A stretch of 9,039 nucleotides of DNA from Actinomycetes bacterium (GTDB lineage Bacteria; Actinomycetota; Coriobacteriia; WRKU01; WQUG01). The notes beneath the pieces are model-generated. The model did not search any database and was not told the DNA's origin. It was given only the letters and a program-made list of their open reading frames with translations. Shown here in pieces: positions 1 to 5,537 of the stretch. Position 1 is the first letter of the stretch. Every line of letters starts with the position of its first letter. The position numbers and the translations under genes were made by a program. The DNA lies in assembly GCA_031268615.1 (NCBI GenBank), contig JAIRWZ010000156.1:1-9039 (forward strand). Reading direction: 5' to 3'.

Positions 1-115
1 CCGTTTTATGTGTGATGGCGACTGACAGGGAATGAGGACTGGCATAGCCCGCCGCCAACCGCGCCCGTCGCAAAAAACGCCCGATATCATCTGCGAAACA
101 CGAACCGAATCCTCG

Positions 116-151
116 GGAGCGCCACTGACTGCATGCGGTCATAGCTGCTCC
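116..151. repeat. Interrupted inverted repeat / potential hairpin
   Basis: The inner stem pairs TGACTG (126-131) with CGGTCA (136-141), with one T-G wobble, around a CATG loop. Beyond a symmetric 5-by-5 internal loop, GGAGC (116-120) pairs with GCTCC (147-151). No T-tract follows, so this is not a classical intrinsic terminator. It may be a structured transcript segment or chance pairing. Confidence 0.3.
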
Positions 152-202
152 TCTCACGCAGGGTCATCAGAAGGGTTTTCAGCATGGCGCGTTTCGTCAA
201 AG

Positions 203-221
203 TTGTCAATGCTTTTGACAA
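203..221. repeat. Perfect 7-bp inverted repeat (TTGTCAA-N5-TTGACAA)
   Basis: TTGTCAA at 203-209 and TTGACAA at 215-221 are exact inverted copies separated by TGCTT. The right arm contains a perfect sigma70 -35 hexamer (TTGACA, 215-220), but no good -10 hexamer lies 16-18 bases downstream. It could be an operator-like site or a small hairpin. Function is unknown. Confidence 0.35.
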
Positions 222-275
222 TTGTGGCAAAACTTTTTGAGCTTTTTAGAGAAGTTTGAGCGAGTACTAAGTCTG

Positions 276-295
276 CCCCCGGTTTTGACCGGGGG
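276..295. repeat. Strong GC hairpin overlapping the tRNA-Leu promoter -35
   Basis: CCCCCGG (276-282) and CCGGGGG (289-295) form a perfect 7-bp stem around a TTTTGA loop. No run of T follows on either strand, so it is not a canonical intrinsic terminator. The loop and right arm contain the TTGACC that best serves as the -35 element of the downstream tRNA promoter. Confidence 0.5.
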
Positions 296-314
296 TCCAT
301 ACCTGATATATACT
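285..314 (+). promoter_or_regulatory. Sigma70-type promoter of tRNA-Leu
   Basis: The -35 element is TTGACC (285-290) and the -10 is TATACT (309-314), with an 18-base spacer. An alternative -10, TATATA at 307-312, gives a 16-base spacer. Transcription would start near 321, about 13 bases before the mature tRNA 5' end at 334, a normal length for a tRNA leader. This is the best-matching promoter in the window, and it is inferred by eye. Confidence 0.6.
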
Positions 315-333
315 TGGTACTTGCGCATTTTGG

Positions 334-419
334 GCCGGAGTGGCGGAATGGCAGACGCGGTGGACTCAAAATCCATTGTAGGCAACTACGTGAGGGTTCA
401 AATCCCTCCTCCGGCACCA
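334..419 (+). tRNA. tRNA-Leu (anticodon CAA), CCA end encoded
   Basis: This is a class II tRNA that decodes UUG leucine codons. The acceptor stem pairs GCCGGAG (334-340) with CTCCGGC (409-415), followed by discriminator A416 and a genome-encoded CCA (417-419). The anticodon loop reads CTCAAAA, which puts CAA at positions 34-36 with T33 and A37. A long variable arm with a GTAG/CTAC stem and GCAA loop, and a T-arm with GAGGG/CCCTC around TTCAAAT, confirm the class. The discriminator A and long variable arm are leucine identity features. It has its own promoter upstream and sits 126 bases before proS. I see no terminator between them, so some read-through into proS is possible. Confidence 0.97.
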
Positions 420-502
420 TAATTGCGCAAATCCTTCCTTCAGTATCATAATTGTTTTGGTGTAGTGCTACTATCCCTTATGGACGCGCTCGCTTATTCG
501 TC

Positions 503-511
503 TGCTACAAT
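503..511 (+). promoter_or_regulatory. Putative extended -10 promoter of proS
   Basis: TGC-TACAAT combines the TGn extension with a good -10 hexamer (506-511). No clear -35 lies at the normal distance, which is usual for extended -10 promoters. The predicted start near 518 would leave a leader of about 28 bases before the ATG at 546, with a purine-rich ribosome binding site (AAAGGGA, 532-538) seven bases from the start. A second match, TGC-TACTAT at 466-474, lies upstream. There is no room for a T-box leader. Confidence 0.45.
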
Positions 512-545
512 TTAGATAGTTGTCGGAGAAGAAAGGGATTGACGT

Positions 546-1805
546 ATGTCGTATGCCCGTATGTCGGAGCTGTATGCTCCTGCGCTGAAAGAAACGCCTG
601 CCGAAGCAGAGATTGCCTCACATCGTCTGTTGTTGCGGGCGGGCTATATTCGCAAAACCGCGGCTGGAATTTATTCCATTTTACCGCTGGGATGGCGCGT
701 TGTGCAGAAAATCGAGCAGATTATTCGTGAGGAAATGGATGCTGTAGACGCGCAGGAAATGCGTCTGCCCATTTTGCAGCCGAAGGAACTTTGGGTTGAG
801 TCGGGGCGCTGGGATGCCTACGGACCGGAACTGATGCGGCTCACTGACCGTCATGAGCGGGCGTTTTGTCTGGGCCCCACGCATGAAGAAATCATCACGG
901 CTCTGGTTGCCAGCGATGTGCGCAGTTATCGTGACCTGCCGTTCTGTCTGTACCAGATGAACACGAAGTTTCGCGATGAAATGCGGCCGAGGTTTGGCCT
1001 TCTGCGGGCGCGCGAGTTTCTGATGAAAGACGCCTATTCTTTTCATGCCAATCCCGCTGACCTTTCTGCCTACTATGAGCGTCAGGCTCAAGCCTATGGA
1101 CGTATCTGTGACCGCTGTGGCCTGACATGGCGGCGCGTGGATGCTGATTCCGGGGAAATCGGCGGCAAAGTGACGGCGGAATTTATGGCTCTGGCCGATG
1201 CCGGTGAAGCAGAAATCGTTTTCTGCGACTGCGGATATGCGGCGGATGCCGAAGTCTTTGATGGCGACCTATGCCCTGACTGTGGCCGGTCCACGCAGCG
1301 AGCGCATGGTATTGAAGTCAGCCAGGTTTTTGAAATCGGTACCAAGTACAGCGACGCTATGGGCGTACGTTATCTGGACGAAACTGGTGTGGAACAGCCC
1401 CTGTGGATGGGTTGCTATGGCATTGGTATTACGCGCATGGTGGCGGCTGTGGTCGAGCAGCGCCACGATGATGACGGTATTATATGGCCGACTGCCATTG
1501 CGCCCTATGGCGTAGCGGTTCTGCCTTTGGGCGACGGCGAGGTTGCGGCATCGGCTGCGCGAATTGCCGCTGACCTGTCCAACGCTGGGCACGAAGTGAT
1601 ACTGGATGATCGCTTTGATGTCCGCCCCGGCGTAAAGTTTGCCGAAGCCGATTTATACGGCTGGCCGTTGCAGGTTATCGTCGGTAAACGCGGTCTGGCT
1701 GCTGGCACCGTTGAAGTTAAGACGCGTGCTACGGGCGTGCGTGCCGAATATGCGCTTTCTGAATTGATTGGACATTTCCCTTCCTCTACTGCGAATGGCG
1801 TATGA
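546..1805 (+). CDS. proS: Prolyl-tRNA synthetase lacking the editing (INS) domain
   Basis: This class II aminoacyl-tRNA synthetase charges tRNA-Pro with proline in the cytoplasm. The 419-residue protein aligns along its whole length with the bacterial ProRS core. It has the N-terminal KETPAEAEIASH block (15-26), GPTHEE (110-115), motif 2 with FRDE (142-145) and RPRFG, REFLMKDAYSF (156-166), GIEVSQVFEIGTKYSDAM (255-272), motif 3 GCYGIGITR (289-297), and a C-terminal anticodon-binding domain from about 316. Typical bacterial-type ProRS is about 565-575 residues because a roughly 180-residue INS domain sits between motifs 2 and 3. INS hydrolyses mischarged Ala-tRNA-Pro. Here that space holds only about 20 residues (about 233-252), and Cys227, Cys229, Cys243 and Cys246 could form a metal knuckle. 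GPTHEE and GCYGIGITR match the standard bacterial type, not the short alphaproteobacterial type. The ATG at 546 has a well-placed ribosome binding site. A downstream ATG at 561 is less likely. Confidence 0.96.
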   Translation: MSYARMSELYAPALKETPAEAEIASHRLLLRAGYIRKTAAGIYSILPLGWRVVQKIEQIIREEMDAVDAQEMRLPILQPKELWVESGRWDAYGPELMRLTDRHERAFCLGPTHEEIITALVASDVRSYRDLPFCLYQMNTKFRDEMRPRFGLLRAREFLMKDAYSFHANPADLSAYYERQAQAYGRICDRCGLTWRRVDADSGEIGGKVTAEFMALADAGEAEIVFCDCGYAADAEVFDGDLCPDCGRSTQRAHGIEVSQVFEIGTKYSDAMGVRYLDETGVEQPLWMGCYGIGITRMVAAVVEQRHDDDGIIWPTAIAPYGVAVLPLGDGEVAASAARIAADLSNAGHEVILDDRFDVRPGVKFAEADLYGWPLQVIVGKRGLAAGTVEVKTRATGVRAEYALSELIGHFPSSTANGV

Positions 1806-1933
1806 AATGTGGCGCGTTTTGGAGACTTCTGTGCAGAGTTCGTGAAAGTGCTTGTGTGTGCCAGAGAGCGGAGTATCGTAGTGTCTGGTAAATGTTCAGG
1901 CAAGCATTACGAATAGGATAAGGAGACCCGCAT
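1806..1933. other. Intergenic region proS-htrA
   Basis: These 128 bases hold no gene and no convincing terminator hairpin. A weak promoter-like pair, TTGTGT (1852-1857) and TATCGT (1874-1879) with a 16-base spacer, could drive htrA, but the match is poor. The clearest element is the ribosome binding site AAGGAG at 1920-1925, eight bases before the htrA ATG. Confidence 0.35.
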
Positions 1934-3439
1934 ATGGAGTATCCAGAGAACAGCACTCCCACACCGGAGCCGACGCCAACGCCGGAACCAGCGTCCTTGT
2001 ATGAAACACTGCCCTCTGTGGCAGAGGTGCCGCCCGCGGCGGCTACCGGTGGGCAAGCGTCTACTTTTGCGCCGACCGTCGGGCCTGCGCCTGCCCCTGC
2101 ACCTGTGTCTGCACCTGGCTCAAACCCGAATCCAAGTCCAAGCTCAAGCCCAAGCCAGAATCCACATCGCAGGCGCAACATTATTGTCGCCGTGGTGATT
2201 CTGGTGGTATTGTGCCTGTGCGTGGCCCTGAGTACCTTTGGGCTGCTGGGTTGGCACGCGGCCAAAAGAAATACAGCGACAGAGATTGAGACCGTGACCG
2301 AGCAACCTGAAATTGTGGTGCCGAGTGACGCGACTAACCCCTCATCTGACGAACTGTCGGTACAGGTGGCGAAGAAAGTGCTGCCGTCGGTAGTCAGCAT
2401 CCAAGTAAGCGTCCAAGGTCAAACCAACCCCTTTACAGGTGAATCCAGTAGCGGAGAAAGCAGCGGTTCAGGCGTGATTTTGAAGTCGGATGGCTACATT
2501 GTGACGAATAACCACGTCATCGAAGGCAGCAGTAAAATTGAGGTGACCGCTGGGGACCAGACCTATGAAGCCAAGCTGGTCGGAACTGATCCGTCCACTG
2601 ATCTTGCCGTGTTGAAAATCGAGGCCAGTGGGCTGCCGGCTATCGAAGTGGGTACGTCGAAGAATCTGGAAGTGGGCCAGTATGTCATGGCCATTGGCAG
2701 TCCTTTTGGGTTGGAAAAGTCAGTGTCGGCAGGCATCATTTCAGGCCTGGGTCGCAGCGACCTGATGGAAAACCAGACGTATGTGACAGCCTACATTGAC
2801 CTGATTCAGACCGACGCGGCTATCAACCCCGGTAATTCTGGTGGAGCTTTGGTCGATAAGCAGGGGCGTCTCATCGGGATTAACGCGCTGATTAACTCTA
2901 CCTCCGGTTCGTCGGCAGGGGTAGGTTTTGCCATTCCGGTCGATACCGTGGCTGAAATCGCCAACCAGCTGATACAAACCGGTTCAGCTACGCACGCGTT
3001 TCTGGGTGTCAGCTCGCAGACTATCACGCCTGAGATTGCGAAAGCCTACGGTTTTCCGGTAGAAGAGGGCGTTGTAGTAAATCAGGTGAGTAGTGGGTCT
3101 CCGGCAGAGAAGGCTGGCATTAAGAACGGCGACATTATTGTAAAAATTGGAGACACCGATGTTGCGTCAACCGAGGAAGTATTTTCTGCGGTGCGCTCGC
3201 ATAAGTCCGGCGATACGATTGATGTCGTGCTGTATCGCGGTGGTTCAAAACAAACAGTGAAAGCAACGCTGGGCAGTGACGACCAGGCACAGACGCAGGA
3301 CAGTCCGAGCGAAGAGCAAAACCAGCAATCAGCGCCGCAAAGCGGAGACGGAAGTGACGGCGGACAGACCAATCCGCATGAAGGCTTTTCGCTGGAAGAG
3401 CTGTACGAGTTGCTGCGTCGACAAGGATTGGGCCAATAG
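1934..3439 (+). CDS. htrA: Membrane-anchored HtrA/DegP-family serine protease with PDZ domain
   Basis: This is a trypsin-fold (S1C) protease that degrades or refolds damaged proteins on the outer face of the membrane. Of its 501 residues, about 1-78 are proline/serine/alanine-rich and probably cytoplasmic. A basic stop (HRRR, 78-81) precedes one hydrophobic helix (about 83-107), giving an N-in, C-out anchor. The protease domain covers about 140-350 and has the complete triad: His194 in TNNHVIEG, Asp223 in DPSTDLAVLKI and Ser302 in NPGNSGGAL. One PDZ domain (about 353-448) carries the GDIIVKIGD block. A Gln/Ser/Asp-rich linker (450-480) leads to a short predicted amphipathic C-terminal helix, FSLEELYELLRRQGLG. 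Anchored one-PDZ HtrAs are common in Firmicutes and Actinobacteria, where envelope stress often controls them, but no operator is visible here. The start has a strong AAGGAG site. I am sure of the family but less so of the specific symbol (htrA versus degP/degQ-like or pepD). Confidence 0.93.
   Translation: MEYPENSTPTPEPTPTPEPASLYETLPSVAEVPPAAATGGQASTFAPTVGPAPAPAPVSAPGSNPNPSPSSSPSQNPHRRRNIIVAVVILVVLCLCVALSTFGLLGWHAAKRNTATEIETVTEQPEIVVPSDATNPSSDELSVQVAKKVLPSVVSIQVSVQGQTNPFTGESSSGESSGSGVILKSDGYIVTNNHVIEGSSKIEVTAGDQTYEAKLVGTDPSTDLAVLKIEASGLPAIEVGTSKNLEVGQYVMAIGSPFGLEKSVSAGIISGLGRSDLMENQTYVTAYIDLIQTDAAINPGNSGGALVDKQGRLIGINALINSTSGSSAGVGFAIPVDTVAEIANQLIQTGSATHAFLGVSSQTITPEIAKAYGFPVEEGVVVNQVSSGSPAEKAGIKNGDIIVKIGDTDVASTEEVFSAVRSHKSGDTIDVVLYRGGSKQTVKATLGSDDQAQTQDSPSEEQNQQSAPQSGDGSDGGQTNPHEGFSLEELYELLRRQGLGQ
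2132..2155 (+). repeat. Tandem hexanucleotide repeat (CCAAGY) in htrA
   Basis: Four consecutive 6-base units, CCAAGT, CCAAGC, TCAAGC and CCAAGC, encode alternating Pro/Ser (residues 67-74) in the proline-rich cytoplasmic segment. Related units flank it. Because the unit is six bases, gain or loss of copies would keep the reading frame and only change linker length. Confidence 0.6.
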
Positions 3440-3519
3440 GTTAATCGGTCAACCAGTCAGTAGAAATTGGTTTAGCAAAAATTACGACGACGAGGATTGG
3501 GATAGTAAGGGACTACATA

Positions 3520-3999
3520 ATGAAAGCATCAGTATTGACGGTAGGAAAACTGAAAGAGGCGTATTGGCGCGACGCGGCCGAAGAATACGCGAAGCGCCTC
3601 GCCTCGTATCTGGATTTGGAAATTGTTGAAGTTCAGGACCGCGATTGTGACAAATTGGGTATCGGACGCACACGCGACGAAGAAGGTGCCGAACTGTTGA
3701 AGTGGTTGGCGCGCAATGCTTCCGGTGGAATGCGGGTAATGGCTTTAGACATTGCGGGAAAACAACGTGACAGCGTGGACTTTGCCAAGCATATCGAGGC
3801 GCTGAAGGTAGCTGGCTGTTCGCATTTAGTCTGTATCATTGGTGGCGCGGTAGGTCTGTCTGATGAGGTTTTGGCTGCGGCTGATGAGCGCGTGTCACTG
3901 GGCTTGGCGACCTGGCCGCACAATCTGGCGCGGGTGATGTTACTGGAACAGCTGTACCGGGCTTGCCGGATTGCGCACAAGCATCCCTATCACAAATGA
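3520..3999 (+). CDS. rlmH: 23S rRNA pseudouridine-1915 N3-methyltransferase
   Basis: RlmH is a small SPOUT-class methyltransferase. It uses S-adenosylmethionine to methylate pseudouridine 1915 in helix 69 of 23S rRNA, acting on assembled 70S ribosomes. The 159-residue length equals the family norm of about 155-160. Visible family blocks are the N-terminal MKASVLTVGKLKEAY, the central ALDIAGK (75-81), the cofactor-knot IIGGAVGL (106-113), and the C-terminal LATWPHNLARVMLLEQLYRA (129-148) ending in the characteristic PYHK. The SPOUT fold normally works as a homodimer. It follows htrA by 80 bases, a pairing also known in Firmicutes. The start ATG is preceded by AAGGGA at 3507-3512. No terminator is visible in the gap, so htrA and rlmH may be co-transcribed. 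The identification is firm because of the diagnostic C-terminus. Confidence 0.96.
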   Translation: MKASVLTVGKLKEAYWRDAAEEYAKRLASYLDLEIVEVQDRDCDKLGIGRTRDEEGAELLKWLARNASGGMRVMALDIAGKQRDSVDFAKHIEALKVAGCSHLVCIIGGAVGLSDEVLAAADERVSLGLATWPHNLARVMLLEQLYRACRIAHKHPYHK

Positions 4000-4039
4000 G
4001 TGAGCGAGCAGGGCGTGGACATCTTGCAATCTTGGAGCT

Positions 4040-4049
4040 TTACCGGTAA
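4040..4049. repeat. 10-bp perfect palindrome TTACCGGTAA
   Basis: A perfect self-complementary decamer lies about 34 bases upstream of the putative glmU -10 element. That is where an activator or repressor half-site pair could sit. No regulator of this specificity is known to me from the sequence, and a single 10-bp palindrome can occur by chance. Confidence 0.25.
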
Positions 4050-4079
4050 TTTGGACCGAATACTCACTTCTTCTTATCG

Positions 4080-4088
4080 TGCTATGAT
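4080..4088 (+). promoter_or_regulatory. Putative extended -10 promoter of the glmU-prs-pth cluster
   Basis: TGC-TATGAT has the TGn extension and a good -10 hexamer (4083-4088). No convincing -35 is present at 16-18 bases. Transcription from about 4095 would give a short leader with the purine-rich binding site AGGGAAGGGGG (4103-4113) just ahead of the GTG at 4119. It resembles the element found before proS. Confidence 0.45.
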
Positions 4089-4118
4089 GAGAGCGCTTGA
4101 ACAGGGAAGGGGGCTTGC

Positions 4119-5537
4119 GTGCCAGAGGATTCCGTTATTGCACTGATTTTGGCGGCAGGCGCGGGAACGCGCATGAAATCCGCCAAGCCAAAAGTGATAC
4201 ATGAAGTGCTGGGGACACCCCTCATTCGCCTTGTCGTGCAGTCGGTCATAGCGGCCGGCTGTCAACGTGTGCTGACTATCGTCGGCCACGAGGCACAGAC
4301 CGTCATTGAAGCCCTGCCGATTGGCGTGCAGAGTGTCTTTCAGCACGACCGCACGGGGACGGCGAAGGCGGTGCTGACCGCGCGCGAAGCCCTGAAAGGC
4401 GAGGACGGGTATCTTTTGGTGGCGTACGGCGACATGCCGTTGCTGCGGCCGGAAACCCTGCGCTTGCTGGTTGATGTCTGCAAAGACAAGGCCATGGCGG
4501 TACTGACGGCTTCGGTGGATAATCCCAGCGGCTATGGACGCATAGAGCGCGACGCCCTGGGTGCAATCGTCGGTATCATCGAAGACAAAGACGCGACCAG
4601 TGAACAGCTGGGCATTCATGAGATTAACACCGGAATTTATTGCTTTGCGTTGGATGGGCTGTGGGAACGTCTGCAGCGTATCGGCAACGACAATGCCCAG
4701 AGCGAATACTACCTCACCGACATGGTGGAGGTCTGTCGGGCGGAAGGCGCGGAGGTCGCATCCCTACAGTTAAACGACCCGACCGAGGCGCATGGCGTCA
4801 ATAGTCGCGTCCAGCTGGCCGAAGTCGCCGCGCTGTTGCAACAGCGGGTTAACGCCCGTTGGATGGCCGAGGGGGTCACCATGCTGGCGCCGGATTTAGT
4901 CTGGGTCTCGCCCGACAGCGAGCTGGGAAGCGACGTTGTGATTCATCCGATGACCTTTGTGACACAAAAAAGCGTGGTGGGCGACGGGGTTCAGCTGGGC
5001 CCGTCAACGCGGCTGGTCAATAGCACGGTGGGCGCGGGCTCGGTGATTGAAGAAAGCAAGGTCGTCGATTCAATCATCGGCAAAAACTGTGACGTGGGCC
5101 CCCGGTCTTATCTGCGGCCGGGCACGGTGTTGGCCGACCACGCCAAAGTGGGCGCCAGCGTGGAGATAAAAAAATCCGTCATCGGAGCTGGCTCGAAGGT
5201 ACCGCACCTGAGCTATCTGGGAGATACGACGGTCGGGCCGGACGTGAATGTAGGGGCTGGCACGATTACCTGCAATTACGACGGGGAACACAAATACCCG
5301 ACTGAAATTGGCGCGGGCGCCTTTATCGGCTCTGACACGATGTTGGTAGCGCCCGTCAGAGTAGGGGCCGGCGCGACTATTGGCGCCGGCAGCGTGATTA
5401 CCGACGACGTGCCGGACAGAGCCTTAGGCCTGGGACGGGCGCGGCAGGTCAACAAAGAGGGCTGGGTGGCAGCGAAAGGCGAGGATGGACGTACTCGCTC
5501 AGACGACGAGTATCACAACGAACAGAAGGGGGCATGA
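4119..5537 (+). CDS. glmU: Bifunctional UDP-GlcNAc pyrophosphorylase / glucosamine-1-phosphate acetyltransferase
   Basis: GlmU makes UDP-N-acetylglucosamine, the precursor of peptidoglycan and other wall polymers, in two cytoplasmic steps: acetylation of glucosamine-1-phosphate, then uridylyl transfer. The 472 residues hold both halves. The N-terminal nucleotidyltransferase has LAAGAGTRMKS (11-21) with Lys25 in PKVIHE, the TGTAKAV uridine-binding block (79-85), YGDMPLL (103-109) with metal-binding Asp105, and the SEYYLTD segment (195-201). The C-terminal left-handed beta-helix (from about 255) shows hexapeptide repeats. It also has SYLRPGT (330-336), the catalytic His363 in VPHLSYLGD and GAGTITCNYDG (379-389). 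His363 has the same number as in E. coli. The start is GTG, chosen for the strong purine tract upstream and the family N-terminus. Residues after about 450 form a hydrophilic tail rich in charged residues. The stop overlaps prs by four bases (ATGA), implying translational coupling. Confidence 0.97.
   Translation: MPEDSVIALILAAGAGTRMKSAKPKVIHEVLGTPLIRLVVQSVIAAGCQRVLTIVGHEAQTVIEALPIGVQSVFQHDRTGTAKAVLTAREALKGEDGYLLVAYGDMPLLRPETLRLLVDVCKDKAMAVLTASVDNPSGYGRIERDALGAIVGIIEDKDATSEQLGIHEINTGIYCFALDGLWERLQRIGNDNAQSEYYLTDMVEVCRAEGAEVASLQLNDPTEAHGVNSRVQLAEVAALLQQRVNARWMAEGVTMLAPDLVWVSPDSELGSDVVIHPMTFVTQKSVVGDGVQLGPSTRLVNSTVGAGSVIEESKVVDSIIGKNCDVGPRSYLRPGTVLADHAKVGASVEIKKSVIGAGSKVPHLSYLGDTTVGPDVNVGAGTITCNYDGEHKYPTEIGAGAFIGSDTMLVAPVRVGAGATIGAGSVITDDVPDRALGLGRARQVNKEGWVAAKGEDGRTRSDDEYHNEQKGA

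Larger units (their letters stand above)
1..275. other. Non-coding leader region without a supported gene
   Basis: No reading frame here resembles a protein I recognise, and the longest frames are short and compositionally unconvincing. All three forward frames entering from the left edge stop by base 35 (TGA at 13-15, 23-25 and 33-35), so at most the last few codons of an upstream gene could be present. The stretch holds two inverted repeats, listed separately (116-151 and 203-221), and an A/T-rich patch with two CTTTTT runs around 232-247. It is probably the intergenic space before tRNA-Leu. A small RNA cannot be excluded. Confidence 0.5.

Noticed and set aside
276..295. Intrinsic terminator of an upstream gene
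   Set aside because: The stem is strong, but no T-tract follows on either strand, and it overlaps a promoter.
154..420. Minus-strand open frame starting MVPEEGFEPSRS
   Set aside because: It begins on the antisense of tRNA-Leu. MVPEEGFEPSR is a well-known artefact of translating the complement of tRNA genes.
420..545. T-box or other amino-acid-responsive riboswitch before proS
   Set aside because: The likely leader is under 30 bases. I found no T-box consensus and no terminator/antiterminator pair.
1786..2400. Minus-strand open frame opposite the htrA 5' end, rich in Gly/Ala/Val
   Set aside because: Its low-complexity composition is simply the complement of the proline-rich htrA segment, and no ribosome binding site or family match is visible.
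3427..3437. ATTGG-G-CCAAT palindrome at the end of htrA
   Set aside because: It is short, lies within the last codons, and has no T-tract, so it is not a credible terminator or operator.
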